The position numbers were made by a program, and so were the translations under genes. This document shows positions 28,791-44,200 of a stretch of 64,000 nucleotides of DNA, in pieces (position 1 is the first letter of the stretch; every line of letters starts with the position of its first letter). The notes beneath the pieces were generated by a model. It saw only the letters and a program-made list of their open reading frames with translations. It made no database searches and was not told the DNA's origin. The stretch comes from Amaranthus tricolor (taxonomy: Eukaryota > Streptophyta > Magnoliopsida > Caryophyllales > Amaranthaceae): the NCBI RefSeq assembly GCF_026212465.1, contig NC_080055.1, positions 14,461,783 through 14,525,782 on the forward strand. Direction: 5' to 3'.

Positions 28791-31700
28791 AAACTTAACA
28801 TGTAATTTCTAGCATATGACTAAGATATACAATTCTAACCACTTACAACACAATAATATATACCAAATTAGTGTTGTGTGCCAGTTTCGTGCAAAACAAA
28901 CCAAGTTTAAGCTACTTTATGCGCAAAAGTGCCAAAAGCGCTTAAAAACCCTTAAAATCGCAACTAAACATGTAATTTTCTAGTATATGACTATTATTTA
29001 AAGATCTAACCACCTCAACACTATAATATATACGAAATAGTGATGTGTGTCAAGTTTCGTGCAAAACAAAAAAAGTTTAAGCTACTTTATGCGTTAAAGT
29101 GGCAAAAACGCTTAATAACCCTTAAAATCGCAAATTAACACATAATTTCTACTATATGACTATTATTTACAATTCTAACCACTTCAATACAATAAAATAT
29201 ACGAAATACTGTTGTTTGCCATGTTTCGTGCAAAAGCAAAACCAAGTTTGAGCTACTTTATGTGCTAAAAAGGCAAAAACGCTTAAAAACCCTTAAAATC
29301 GCAAATTAACACGTAATTTCTACTATATCACTATGATTTAAAATTCTAACCCCTTCAACACAATAAAATATACCAAAAAGCTTTGTTTCCCAAGTTTCGT
29401 GCAAAACAAACCAAGTCTACTTTATGCGCAAAACTGCCACTTAAAAACCCTTAAAATGGCAACTTAACATGTAATTTCTGTTATATGACTATGCTTTACA
29501 ATTCTAACCACTTCAACACAATAAAATATTCCAAATAGTGTTGTTTGCCAGGTGTCGTGCAAAACAAACCAAGTTTGAGATACTTTATGCGCAAAATTGC
29601 CAAAAACACTTAAAAACCCTTAAAATCGCAACTAAACATGTAATATCTAGTATATGACTATTATTTAAATATCTAACCACCTCAACACTATAATATATAA
29701 GAAATAGTGTTGTATGTCAAGTTTCGTGCAAAACAAACAAAGTTTGAGATACTTTATGCGTTTAAAGTGGCAAAAACGCTTAATAAACCCTTAAAAATCG
29801 CAAATTAACTAGTAATTTCTAGCATATGACTATGATTTACAATTCTAACCATTTCAACACAATAAAATATACCAAATAGTGTTGTTCGCCAAGTTTCGTG
29901 CAAAACAAACCAAGTTTGAGATACTTTATGCGCAAAAGTGCAAAAAGCGCTTAAAAAACCCTTAAAATCGCAACTTAACACGTAATTTCTTGCATATGAG
30001 TATGATTTACAATTCTAACCACTTCAACACCATAATATGTACCAAATAGTGTTTGTGTGCCGTGTTTCGTGCAAAAAAAACCAAGTTTAAGCTACTTTAT
30101 GCACAAAAGAGCGAAAAATGCTTAAAAACCTTTTAAAATCGCAACTTAACATGTAATTTCTTGTATATGACTATTATTTACATTTCTAACCACCTCAACA
30201 CAATAATTTATACCAAATAGTGTTGTGTGTCAAGTTTCGTGCAAAAAAACAAAGTTTAAGCTGCTTTATGCGCTAAAGTGGCAAAAACGATTAAAAACCC
30301 CTTAAATTCGAAACTTAACACGTAATTTCTACTATATGACTATCATATACAATTCTAACCACTTCCACACAATAAAATATTTCAAATAGAGTTGTTTGCC
30401 GAGTTTTGTGCAAAACAAACAAAGTTTGCGTTAATTTATGCGCAAAAAGTGACAAAAAACGCTTAAAAACCCTTAAAATCGAATCTTAACAGGTAATTTC
30501 TAGCATATGACTACGATTTATAATTCTAACCACTTCAACACAATAATATATACCAAATAGTGTTGTGTGCCAAGTTTCGTGCAAAACAAACCAAGTTTAA
30601 GCTAATTTATGCGCAAAATTGCAAAAAATGTTTTAAAACCCTTAAAATCGCAACTAAACATGTAATATTTAGTATATTACTATTATTTAAAGATCTAACC
30701 ACTCAACACTGTAATATATACCAAATAGTGTTGTGTGTCAAGTTTCGTGCAAAACAAACAAAGTTTAAGCTACTTTATGCGCTAAAGTGGAAAAAACGCT
30801 TAAAAACCCTTAAATTCGAACTTAACACGTAATTCTACTATATGACGATGATAAACAATTCTAACCATTTCAACACAATAAAATATTTCAACACGTAATT
30901 CTACTTTATGCGCAAAAGTGACAAATAATGCTTAAAAACTCTTAAAATCGAAACTTAACATGTAATTTCTAGCATATGACTACGATTTACAATTCTAACC
31001 ACTTCAACACAATAATATATACCAAATAGTGTTGTGTGCCAAGTTTCGTGCAAAACAAACCAAGTTTAAGCTACTTTATGCGCAAAAGTGCCAAAAACGC
31101 TTAAAAACCCTTAAAATCGCAACTAAACATGTAATTTCTAGTATATGACTATTATTTAAAGATCTTACCACCTCAACACTATAATATATACGAAATAGTG
31201 ATGTGTGTCAAGTTTCGTGCAAAACAAACAAAGTTTGAGCTACTTTATGCATTAAAGTGGCAAAAACGCTTAATAACCCTTAAAATCGCAAATTAACACA
31301 TAATTTCTACTATATGACTATTATTTACAATTCTAACTACTTCAATACAATAAAATATACGAAATACTGTTGTTTGCCATGTTTCGTGCAAAGCAAACCA
31401 AGTTTTAGCTACTTTATGTGCTAAAGTGGCAAAAACGCTTAAAACCTTTAAAATGGCAAATTAACACGTAATTTCTACTATATGACTATGATTTAAAATT
31501 CTAACCCCTTCAACACAATAAAATATACCAAAAGTTTTGTTTGCCATGTTTCGTGCAAAAAGAACCAAGTGTACTTTATGCGCAAAAATACCACTTCAAA
31601 ACCCTTAAAATCGCAACTTAACATGTAATTTCTGTTATACGACTATGATTTACAATTCTAACCACTTCAACACAATAAAATATTTTCAAATAGTGTTGTT

Positions 31701-32639
31701 TGCCAACTGTCGTGCAAAACAAACCAAGTTTGAGCTACTTTATGCGCAAAAGTGCCAAAAACACTTAAAAACCCTTAAAATCGCAACTAAACATGTAATA
31801 TCTAGTATATGCCTATTATTTAAATATCTAACCACCTCAACACTATAATATATACGAAATAGTGTTGTGTGTCAAGTTCGTGCAAACACAAACATAGTTT
31901 GAGCTACTTTATGCATTAAAGTGGCAAAAATGCTTAATAACCCTTAAAATCGCAAATTAACACATAATTTCTACTATATGACTATTATTTACATTTTTAA
32001 CCACTTCAATACAATAAAATATACGAAATACTGTTGTTTGCCATGTTTTCGTGCAAAGCAAACCAAGTTTGAGCTACTTTATGTGCTAAAGTGGCAAAAA
32101 CGCTTAAAAACCTTTAAAATGGCAAATTAACAGGTAATTTCTACTATATGACTATGATTTAAAAATCTAACCCCTTCAACACAATAAAATATACCAAAAA
32201 GTTTTGTTTGCCAAGTTTCGTGCAAAACAAACCAAGTCTACTTTATGCGCAAAACTGCCACTTAAAAACCCTTAAAATCGCAAATTAACATGTAATTTCT
32301 GTTATATGACTATGATTTACAATTCTAACCACTTCAACACAATAAAATATTCCAAATAGTGTTGTTTACCAAGTGTCGTGCAAAACAAAACCAAGTTTGA
32401 GCTACTTTATGCGCAAAAGTGCCAAAAACACTTAAAAACCCTTAAAATCGCATCTAAACATGTAATATCTAGTATATGACTATTACTTAAATATCTAACC
32501 ACCTCAACACTATAATATATACGAAATAGTGTTGTGTGTCAAGTTTCGTGAAAAACAAACAAAGTTTGAGATACTTATGCGTTAAAGTGGCAAAAAACGC
32601 TTAATAACCCTTAAAATCACAAATTAACACGTAATTTCT

Positions 32640-32690
32640 AGCATATGACTATGGTTTACAATTCTTGACTATGGTTTACAATTCTAACCA
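32640..32690 (+). repeat. Internal 21-bp tandem duplication in a monomer
   Basis: The segment TTGACTATGGTTTACAATTC follows a first TATGACTATGGTTTACAATTC directly, so the CATATG-proximal part of one monomer is duplicated in tandem. I saw no other copy of this duplication. Confidence 0.75.
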
Positions 32691-33999
32691 CTTCAACACA
32701 ATAAAATATACCAAATAGTGTTGTTTGCCAAGTTTCGTGCAAAACAAACCAAGTTTGAGCTACTTTATGCGCAAAAGTGCAAAAAAACGCTTAAAAACCC
32801 TTAAAATCACAACTTAACACGTAATTTCTTGCATATGTGTATGATTTACAATTCTAACCACTTCAACACCATAATATGTACCAAATAGTGTTGTGTGCCG
32901 TGTTTCGTGCAAAACAAATCAAGTTTAAGCTACTTTATGCATAAAAGTGCCAAAAACGCTTAAAAACCCTTAAAATCGCAACTTAACATGTAATTTCTTG
33001 TATATGACTATTATTTACAATTCTAACCACCTCAACACAATAATTTATACCAAATAGTGTTGTGTGTCAAGTTTCGTGCAAAACAAACAAAGTTTAAGCT
33101 ACTTTATGCGCTAAAGTGGCAAAAACGATTAAAAAACCCTTAAATTCGAAACTTAACACGTAATTTCTACTATATGACTATCATATACAATTCTAACCAC
33201 TTCAACACAATAAAATATTTGAAATAGAGTTGTTTGCCAAGTTTTGTGCAAAACAAACAAAGTTTGCGCTAATTTATGCGCAAAAGTGACAAAAAACGCT
33301 TAAAAAACCCTTAAAATCGAAACTTAACAGGTAATTTCTAGCATATGACTACGATTTATAATTCTAACCACTTCAACACAATTAAATATACCAAATAGTG
33401 TTGTTTGCCAAGTTTCGTGCAAAACAAACCATGTTTGAGCTACTTTATGCGCAAAAGTGCAAATAACGCTTAAAAACCCTTAAAATCGCAACTTAACACG
33501 TAATTTCTTGCATATGACTATGATTTACAATTCTAACAACTTCAACACAATAATATATACCAAATAGTGTTGTGTGCCAAGTTTCGTGCAAAACAAACCA
33601 AGTTTAAGCTACTTTATGCGCAATAGTGCCAAAAATGCTTAAAAACCCTTAAAATCGCAACTAAACATGTAATATCTAGTATATGACTATTATTTAAAGA
33701 TCTAACAACCTCAAAACTATAATATATATGAAATAGTGTTGTATGCCAAGTTTCGTGCAAAATAAACAAAGTTTGAGCTACTTTATGCGTTAAAGTGGCA
33801 AAAACGCTTAATGACCCTTAAAATCGCAAATTAACACGTAATTTCTACTATATGACTATTATTTACAATTCTAACCACTTCAATACAATAAAATATACGA
33901 AATACTGTTGTTTGCCATGTTTCGTGCAAAGCAAAACCAAGTATGAGCTACTTTATGCGCAAAAGTGGGCTAAAACGCTTAAAAACCCTTAAAATCGCA

Positions 34000-36900
34000 A
34001 ATTAACACGTAATTTCTACTATATGACTATGATTTACAATTCTAACCACTTATAATATATACGAAATAGTGTTGTGTGTCAAGTTTCGTGCAAAACAAAC
34101 AAAGTTTTAGCTACTTTATGCGCTAAAATGGCAAAAACGCTTAATAACCCTTAAAATCACAAATTAACACGTAATTTCTACTATATGACTATTATTTACA
34201 ATTCTAAACACTTCAATACAATAAAATATAAGAAATACTATTGTTTGCCAAGTTTCGCGCAAAACAAACCAAGTTTGAGCTACTTTATGCGCTAGTGTGG
34301 CAAAAACGCTTAAGAACCATTAAAATCGCAAACTTAACATGTAATTTCTAGCATATGACTATGATTTACAATTCTAAGCACTTCAACACAATAAAATATA
34401 CCGAATAGTGTTGTTTGCCATGTTTCGTGCATAACAAACCAAGTTTGAGCTACTTTATACGCAAAAGTGAAAAAAAAACGCTTAAAAACCCTTAAAATCG
34501 AAACTTAACACGTAATTTCTAGCATATGACTATGATTTATAACTCTAACCACTTCAACACAATAATATATACCAAATAGTGTTGTGTGGAATGTTTCGTG
34601 CTAAACTAACCAAGTTTAAGCTACTTTATGCGCAAAAGTGCCAAAAACGCTTAAAAACCCTTAAAATCGCAACTAAACAAGTAATATCTAGTATATGGAC
34701 TATTATTTAAAGATCTAACCACCTCAACACTATAATATATACAAAATAGTGTTGTGTGTCAAGTTTCGTGCAAAACAAATAAAGTTTGAGCTACTTTATG
34801 CGTTAAAGTGGCAAAAACGCTTAATAACCCATAAAATCGCAAATTAACACATAATTTCTACTATATGACTATTATTTTCAATTCTAACCACTTCAATACA
34901 ATAAAATATACGAAATAGTGTTGTTTGCCAAGTTTCGTGCAAAACAAACCAAGTCTACTTTATGCGCAAAAGTGCCACTTAAAAATCTTTTAAATCGCAA
35001 CTTAACACGTAATTTCTAGCATATGACTATGATTTACAATTCTAACCACTTCAACAAAATAATATATACCAAATAGTGTTGTGTGTCACGTTTCGTGCAA
35101 AACAAACCAAGTTTAAGCTACTTTATGTGCAAAAGTGCCAAAAACGCTTAAAAACCCTTAAAATCGCAACTAAACATGTAATATCTAGTATATGACTATT
35201 TTTTAAAGATCTAACCACCTCAACACTATAATATATGCAAAATAGTGTTGTGTGTCAAGTTTCGTGCAAAACAAACAAAGTTTGAGCTACTTTATGCGCT
35301 AAAATGGCAAAAACGCTTAATAACCCTTAAAATCGCAAATTAACACGTAATTTCTACTATATGACTATTATTTACAATTCTAACCACTTCAATATAATAA
35401 AATATAAGAAATACTATTGTTTGCCGAGTTTCGCGCAAAACAAACCAAGTTTGAGCGAGCTACTTTATGCGCTAATGTGGCAAAAACGCTTAAAAACCAT
35501 AAAAATTGCAACTTAACATGTAATTTCTAGCATATGACTATGATTTACAATTCTAACCAGTTCAACACAATAAAATATACCAAATAGTGTTATTTGCCAT
35601 GTTTCGTGCAAAACAAACCAAGTTTGAGCTACTTTATACGCAAAAGTGACAAAAACGCTTAAAAACCCTTAAAATCGAAACTTAACACGTAATTTCTAGC
35701 ATATGACTATGATTTACAATTCTAACCACTTCAACACAATAATATATACCAAATAGTGTTGTGTGCAATGTTTCGTGCAAAACAAACCAAGTTTAAGCTA
35801 CTTTATGCGCAAAAGTGCCAAAAACGCTTAAAAAACCCTTAAAATCGCAACTAAACAAGTAATATCTAGTATATGACTTTTATTTAAAGATCTAACCACC
35901 TCAACACTATAATATATACGAAATAGTGTTGTGTGTCAAGTTTCGTGCAAAACAAATAAAGTTTGAGCTACTTTATGCGTTAAAGTGGCAAAAACGCTTA
36001 ATAAACCTTAAAATCGCAAATTAACACGTAATTTCTACTATATGACTATTATTTAGAATTCTAACCACTTCAATACAATAAAATATAAGAAATAGTGTTG
36101 TTTGGCAAGTTTCGTGCAAAACAAACCAAGTCTACTTTATGCGCAAAAGTGCCACTTAAAAACCCTTAAAATCGCAACTTAACACGTAATTTCTAGCATA
36201 TGACTATGATTTATTATTCTAACCACTTAAACACAATAATATATACCCAAATAGTGTTGTTTGCCAAGCTTCGTGCAAAACAAACCCAAGTTTGAGCTAC
36301 TTTATGCGCAAAAGTGCAAAAAACGCTTAAAAACCCTTAAAATCGCAACTTAACACGTAATTTCTTGCATATGACTATGATTTACAATTCTAAAAACTTC
36401 AACACCATAATATGTACCAAATAGTGTTGTGTGCCATGTTTCGTGCAAAACAAACCAAGTTTAAGCTACATTATGCGCAAAAGTGCCAAAAACGCTTAAA
36501 AACCCTTAAAATCGCAACTAAACATGTAATATCTAGTATATCACTATTATTATTTAAAGATCTAACCACATCAACACTATAATATATACGAAATAGTGTT
36601 GTGTGTCAAGTTTCGTGCAAAACAAACAATGTTTGAGCTACTTTATGCGCTAAAAATGGCAAAAACGCTTAATAACCCTTAAAATCGCAAATTAACACAT
36701 AATTTCTACTATATGACTATTATTTACAATTCTAACCACTTCAATACAAAAAAATATAAGAAATACTATTGTTTGCCAAGTATCGCGCAAAACAAACCAA
36801 GTTTGAGCTACTTTATGCGCTAAAGTGACAAAAACGCTTAAAAACCCTAAAAATCGCAACTTAACATGTAATTTCTAGCATATGACTATGATTTACAATT

Positions 36901-38200
36901 CTAAGCACTTCAAACACAATAAAATATACCGAATAGTGTTGTTTGCCATGTTTCGTGCATAACAAACCAAGTTTGAGCTACTTTATACGCAAAAGTGAAA
37001 AAAAACGCTTAAAAACCCTTAAAATTGAAACTTAACACGTAATTTCTAGCATATGACTATGATTTATAACTCTAACCACTTCAACACAATAATATATACC
37101 AAATAGTGTTGTGTGGAATGTTTCGTGCTAAACTAACCAAGTTTAAGCTACTTTATGCGCAAAAGTGCCAAAAACGCTTAAAAAACCCTTAAAATCGCAA
37201 CTAAACAAGTAATATCTAGTATATGACTATTATTTAAAGATCTAACCACCTCAACACTATAATATATACAAAATAGTGTTGTGTGTCAAGTTTCGTGCAA
37301 AACAAATAAAGTTTGAGCTACTTTATGCGTTAAAGTGGCAAAAACGCTTAATAACCCATAAAATCGCAAATTAACACATAATTTCTACTATATGACTATT
37401 AATTTTCAATTCTAACCACTTCAATACAATAAAATATACGAAATAGTGTTGTTTGCCAAGTTTCGTGCAAAACAAACCAAGTCTACTTTATGCGCAAAAA
37501 GTGCCACTTAAAAATCTTTAAAATCGCAACTTAACACGTAATTTCTAGCATATGACTATGATTTACAATTCTAACCACTTCAACAAAATAATATATACCA
37601 AATAGTGTTGTGTGTCACGTTTCGTGCAAAACAAACCAAGTTTAAGCTACTTTATGTGCAAAAGTGCCAAAAACGCTTAAAAACCCTTAAAATCGCAACT
37701 AAACATGTAATATCTAGTATATGACTATTTTTTAAAGATCTAACCACCTCAACACTATAATATATACGAAATAGTGTTGTATGTCAAGTTTCGTGCAAAA
37801 CAAACAAAGTTTGAGCTACTTTATGCGCTAAAATGGCAAAAACGCTTAATAACCCTTAAAATCGCAAATTAACACGTAATTTCTACTATATGACTATTAT
37901 TTACAATTCTAACCACTTCAATATAATAAAATATAAGAAATACTATTGTTTGCCAAGTTTCACGCAAAACAAACCAAGTTTGAGCTACTTTATGCGCTAA
38001 AGTGGCAAAAAACGCTTAAAAACCATAAAAATTGCAACTTAACATGTAATTTGTAGCATATGACTATGATTTACAATTCTAACCACTTCAACACAATAAA
38101 ATATACCAAATAGTGTTATTTGCCATGTTTCGTGCATAACAAACGAAGTTTGAGCTACTTTATACGCAAAAGTGACAAAAACGCTTAAAAATCCTTAAAA
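34000..38200 (+). repeat. 15-mer higher-order repeat, unit ~2527 bp
   Basis: The rare variant GTGTGGAATG followed by TTTCGTGCTAAACTAACC starts at 34584 and again at 37111, 2527 bp apart, about fifteen monomers. Flanking monomers match as well, including one with ATAAGAAATACTATTG, one with TACCGAATAGTG and GTGCATAACAAACC, and one with ACTATTTTTTAAAGATCT. The next copy of the TGCTAAACTAACC monomer, at 38948, is only 1837 bp further and carries GTGTGCAATG. The 11-mer to the right therefore appears to be a shortened derivative of this unit. The boundaries given are approximate. Confidence 0.75.
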
Positions 38201-41200
38201 TCGAAACTTAAACGTAATTTCTAGCATATGACTATGATTTACAATTCTAACCACTTCAACACAATAATATATACCAAATAGTGTTGTGTGCAATGTTTCG
38301 TGCAAAACAAACCAAGTTTAAGCTACTTTATGCGCAAAAGTGCCAAAAACGCTTAAAAAACCTTTAAAATCGCAACTAAACAAGTAATATCTAGTATATG
38401 ACTTTCATTTAAAGATCTAACCACCTCAACACTATAATATATACGAAATAGTGTTGTGTTTCAAGTTTCGTGCAAAACAAACAAAGTTTACTTTATCCGT
38501 TAAAGTGGCAATAACGCTTAATAAACCTTAAAATCACAAATTAATACATAATTTCTACTATATGACTATTATATACAATTCTAACCACTTCAATACAATA
38601 AAATATACGAAATAGTGTTGTTTGCCAAGTTTCGTGCAAAACAAACGAAGTCTACTTTATGCGCAAAAGTGCCACTTAAAAACCCTTAAAATCGCAACTT
38701 AACACGTAATTTCTAGCATATGACTATGATTTACAATTTTATCCACTTCAACACAATAAAATATACCAAATAGTGTTGTTAGCCATGTTTCGTGCAAAAC
38801 AACCCAAGTTTGAGCTACTTTATACGCAAAAGTTAAAAAAACGCTTATAAACCCTTAAAATCGAAACTTAACACGTAATTTCTAGCATATGACTATGATT
38901 TACAATTCTAACCACTTCAACACAATAATATATAACCAAATAGTGTTGTGTGCAATGTTTCGTGCTAAACTAACCAAGTTTAAGCTACTTTATGCCCAAA
39001 AGTGCCAAAAACGTTTAAAAAACTCTTAAAATCGCAACTAAACAAGTAATATCTAGTATATGACTATTATTTAAAGATCTAACCACCTCAACACTATAAT
39101 ATATACAAAATAGTGTTGTGTGTCAAGTTTCGTGCAAAACAAATAAAGTTTGAGCTACTTTATGCGTTAAAAGTGGCAAAAACGCTTAATAACCCATTAA
39201 ATCGCAAATTAACACATAATTTCTACTATATGACTATTATTTTCAATTCTAACCACTTCAATACAATAAAATATACGAAATAGTGTTGTTTGCCAAGTTT
39301 CGTGCAAAACAAACCAAGTCTACTTTATGCGCAAAAGTGCCACTTAAAAATCTTTAAAATCGCAACTTAACACGTAATTTCTAGCATATGACTATGATTT
39401 ACAATTCTAACCACTTCAACAAAATAATATATACTAAATAGTGTTGTGTGTCAAGTTTCGTGCAAAACAAACCAAGTTTAAGCTACTTTATGTGCAAATG
39501 TTCCAAAAACACTTAAAAACCCTTAAAATCGCAACTAAACATGTAATATCTAGTATATGACTATTTTTTAAAGATCTAACCACCTCAACACTATAATATA
39601 TACGAAATAGTGTTGTGTGTCAAGTTTCGTGCAAAACAAACAAAGTTTGAGCTACTTTATGTGCTAAAATGGCAAAAACGCTTAATAACCCTTTAAATCG
39701 CAAATTAACACGTAATTTCTACTATATGACTATTATTTACAATTCATAAACACTTCAATACAATAAAATATAAGAAATACTATTGTTTGCCACGTTTCGC
39801 GCAAAACAAACCAAGTTTGAGCTACTTTATGCGCTATTGCGGCAAAAAGGCTTAAAAAACCATAAAAATCGCAACTTAACATGTAATTTCTAGCATATGA
39901 CTATGATTTACAATTCTAACGACTTCAACACAATAAAATATACCGAATAGTGTTGTTTGCCATGTTTCGTGCATAACAACCAAGTTTGAGCTACTTTATA
40001 CGCAAAAGTGACAAAAACGCTTAAAAAACCCTTAAAAATCGAAACTTAAACGTAATTTCTAGCATATGACTATGATTTACAATTCTAACCACTTCAACAC
40101 AATAATATATACCAAATAGTGTTGTGTGCAATGTCTCGTGCAAAACAAACCAAGTTTAAGCTACTTTATGCGCAAAGGTGCCAAAAACGCTTAAAAAACC
40201 CTTAAAATCGCAACTAAACAAGTAATATCTAGTATATGACTTTTATTTAAAGATCTAACCACCTCAACACTATAATATACGAAATAGTGTTGTGTTTCAA
40301 GTTTCGTGCAAAACAAACAAAGTTTACTTTATCCGTTAAAGTGGCAAAAACGCTTAATAAACCTTAAAATCACAGATTAATACATAATTTCTACTATATG
40401 ACTATTATATACAATTCTAACCACTTCAATACAATAAAATATACGAAATAGTGTTGTTTGCCAAGTTTCGTGCAAAACAAACGAAGTCTACTTTATGCGC
40501 AAACGCAACTTAAGACGTAATTTCTAGCATATGACTATGATTTACAATTCTAACCACTTCAACACAATAAAATATACCAAATAGTGTTGTTAGCCATGTT
40601 TCGTGCAAAACAACCCAAGTTTGAGCTACTTTATACGCAAAAGTTAAAAAAACGCTTATAAACCCTTAAAATCGAAACTTAACACGTAATTTCTAGCATA
40701 TGACTATGATTTACAATTCTAACCACTTCAACACAATAATATATACCAAATAGTGTTGTGTGCAATGTTTCGTGCTAAACTAACCAAGTTTAAGCTACTT
40801 TATGCGCAAAAGTGCCAAAAACGCTTAAAAACCCTTAAAATCGCAACTAAACAAGTAATATCTAGTATATGACTATTATTTAAAGATCTAACCACCTCAA
40901 CACTATAATATATACAAAATAGTGTTGTGTGTCAAGTTTCGTGCAAAACAAATAAAGTTTGAGCTACTTTATGCGTTAAAGTGGCAAAAACGCTTAATAA
41001 CCCATTAAATCGCAAATTAACACATAATTTCTACTATATGACTATTATTTTCAATTCTAAACACTTCAATACAATAAAATATACGAAATAGTGTTGTTTG
41101 CCAAGTTTCGTGCAAAACAAACCAAGTCTACTTTATGCGCAAAAGTGCCACTTAAAAATCTTTAAATCGCAACTTAACACGTAATTTCTAGCATATGACT

Positions 41201-44200
41201 ATGATTTACAATTCTAACCACTTCAATAAAATAATATATACTAAATAGTGTTGTGTGTCAAGTTTCGTGCAAAACAAACCAAGTTTAAGCTACTTTATGT
41301 GCAAATGTTCCAAAAACACTTAAAAACCCTTAAAATCGCAACTAAACATGTAATATCTAGTATATGACTATTTTTTAAAGATCTAACCACCTCAACACTA
41401 TAATATATACGAAATAGTGTTGTGTGTCATGTTTCGTGCAAAACAAACAAAGTTTGAGCTACTTTATGTGCTAAAATGGCAAAAACGCTTAATAACCCTT
41501 AAAATCGCAAATTAACACGTAATTTCTACTATATGACTATTATTTACAATTCTTAACACTTCAATACAATAAAATATAAGAAATACTACTATTGTTTGCC
41601 ACGTTTCGCGCAAAACAAACCAAGTTTGAGCTACTTTATGCGCTATTGCGGCAAAAAGGCTTAAAAACCATAAAAATCGCAACTTAACATGTAATTTCTA
41701 GCATATGACTATGATTTACAATTCTAACGACTTCAACACAATAAAATATACCGAATAGTGTTGTTTGCCATGTTTCGTGCATAACAAACCAAGTTTGAGC
41801 TACTTTATACGCAAAAGTGACAAAAACGCTTAAAAACCCTTAAAATCGAAACTTAAACGTAATTTCTAGCATATGACTATGATTTACAATTTTAACCACT
41901 TCAACACAATAATATATACCAAATAGTGTTGTGTGCAATGTCTCGTGCAAAACAAACCAAGTTTAAGCTACTTTATGCGCAAAGGTGCCAAAAACGCTTA
42001 AAAACCCTTAAAATCGCAACTAAACAAGTAATATCTAGTATATGACTTTTATTTAAAGATCTAACCACCTCAACACTATAATATATACGAAATAGTGTTG
42101 TGTTTCAAGTTTCGTGCAAAACAAACAAAGTTTACTTTATCCGTTAAAGTGGAAAAAACGCTTAATAAACCTTAAAATCACAGATTAATACATAATTTCT
42201 ACTATATGACTATTATATACAATTCTAACCACTTCAATACAATAAAATATACGAAATAGTGTTGTTTGCCCAGTTTCGTGCAAAACAAACGAAGTCTACT
42301 TTATGCGCAAAAGTGCCACTTAAAAACCCTTAAAATCGCAACTTAACACGTAATTTCTAGCATATGACTATGATTTACAATTCTAACCACTTCAACACAA
42401 TAAAATATACCAAATAGTGTTGTTAGCCATGTTTCGTGCAAAACAACCCATGTTTGAGCTACTTTATACGCAAAAGTTAAAAAAAACGCTTATAAACCCT
42501 TAAAATCGAAACTTAACACGTAATTTCTAGCATATGACTATGATTTACAATTCTAACCACTTCAACACAATAATATATACCAACTAGTGTTGTGTGCAAT
42601 GTTTCGTGCTAAACTAACCAAGTTTAAGCTACTTTATGCGCAAAAGTGCCAAAAACGCTTAAAAACCCTTTAAATCGCAACTAAACAAGTAATATCTAGT
42701 ATATGACTATTATTTAAAGATCTAACCACCTCAACACTATAATATATACAAAATAGTGTTGTGTGTCAAGTTTCGTGCAAAACAAATAAAGTTTGAGCTA
42801 CTTTATGCGTTAAAGTGGCAAAAACGCTTAATAACCCATTAAATCGCAAATTAACACATAATTTCTACTATATGACTATTATTTTCAATTCTAACCACTT
42901 CAATACAATAAAATATACGAAATAGTGTTGTGTTGCCAAGTTTCGTGCAAAACAAACCAAGTCTACTTTATGCGCAAAAGTGCCACTTAAAAATCTTTAA
43001 AATCGCAACTTAACACGTAATTTCTAGCATATGACTATGATTTACAATTCTAACCACTTCAACAAAATAATATATACTAAATAGTGTTGTGTGTCAAGTT
43101 TCGTGCAAAACAAACCAAGTTTAAGCTACTTTATGTGCAAATGTTCCAAAAACACTTAAAAACCCTTAAAATCGCAACTAAACATGTAATATCTAGTATA
43201 TGACTATTTTTTAAAGATCTAACCACCTCAACACTATAATATATACGAAATAGTGTTGTGTGTCAAGTTTCGTGCAAAACAAACAAAGTTTGAGCTACTT
43301 TATGTGCCAAAATGGCAAAAACGCTTAATAACCCTTAAAATCGCAAATTAACACGTAATTTCTACTATATGACTATTATTTACAATTCTAAACACTTCAA
43401 TACAATAAAATATAAGAAATACTATTGTTTGCCACGTTTCGCGCAAAACAAACCAAGTTTGAGCTACTTTATGCGCTATTGCGGCAAAAAGGCTTAAAAA
43501 CCATAAAAATCGCAACTTAACATGTAATTTCTAGCATATGACTATGATTTACAATTCTAACGACTTCAACAAAATAAAATATACCGAATAGTGTTGTTTG
43601 CCATGTTTCGTGCATAACAAACCAACAAAAACGCTTAAAAACCCTTAAAATCGAAACTTAAACGTAATTTCTAGCATATGACTATGATTTACAATTCTAA
43701 CCACTTCAACACAATAATATATACCAAATAGTGTTGTGTGCAATGTCTCGTGCAAAACAAACCAAGTTTAAGCTACTTTATGCGCAAAGGTGCCAAAAAC
43801 GCTTAAAAACCCTTAAAATCGCAACTAAACAAGTAATATCTAGTATATGACTTTTATTTAAAGATCAAACCACCTCAACACTATAATATATACGAAATAG
43901 TGTTGTGTTTCAAGTTTCGTGCAAAACAAACAAAGTTTACTTTATCCGTTAAAGTGGCAAAAACGCTTAATAAACCTTAAAATCACAGATTAATACATAA
44001 TTTCTACTATATGACTATTATATACAATTCTAACCACTTCAATACAATAAAATATACGAAATAGTGTTGTTTGCCAAGTTTCGTGCAAAACAAACGAAGT
44101 CTACTTTATGCGCAAAAGTGCCACTTAAAAACCCTTAAAATCGCAACTTAACACGTAATTTCTAGCATATGACTATGATTTACAATTCTAACCACTTCAA

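Larger units (their letters stand above)
11694..34000 (+). repeat. Irregular long-period satellite blocks (about 16-28 monomers each)
   Basis: The AACAGG (once AATAGG) landmark monomer begins at 11758, 15624, 20319, 24503, 27162, 30484 and 33322. The spacings are 3866, 4695, 4184, 2659, 3322 and 2838 bp. A second landmark, CTTCAGCACAATAAAAT, begins at 14161, 17511, 21528 and 25711 (spacings 3350, 4017, 4183). Blocks thus share the order of monomer subtypes but differ by whole numbers of monomers, as unequal exchange would produce. Divergence and single-base indels rise after about 25 kb, where some monomers are truncated (near 28725 and 30890). No unique sequence or transposon interrupts the stretch. 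Confidence 0.75.

Noticed and set aside
30560..30832. 90-codon open frame in the satellite
   Set aside because: It encodes two translated monomers in succession (CAKFRAKQTKFKL and CVKFRAKQTKFKL), as expected when a unit length is a multiple of three, not a gene.
31645..31848. 67-codon open frame in the satellite
   Set aside because: Same repeat-derived peptide, no independent support.
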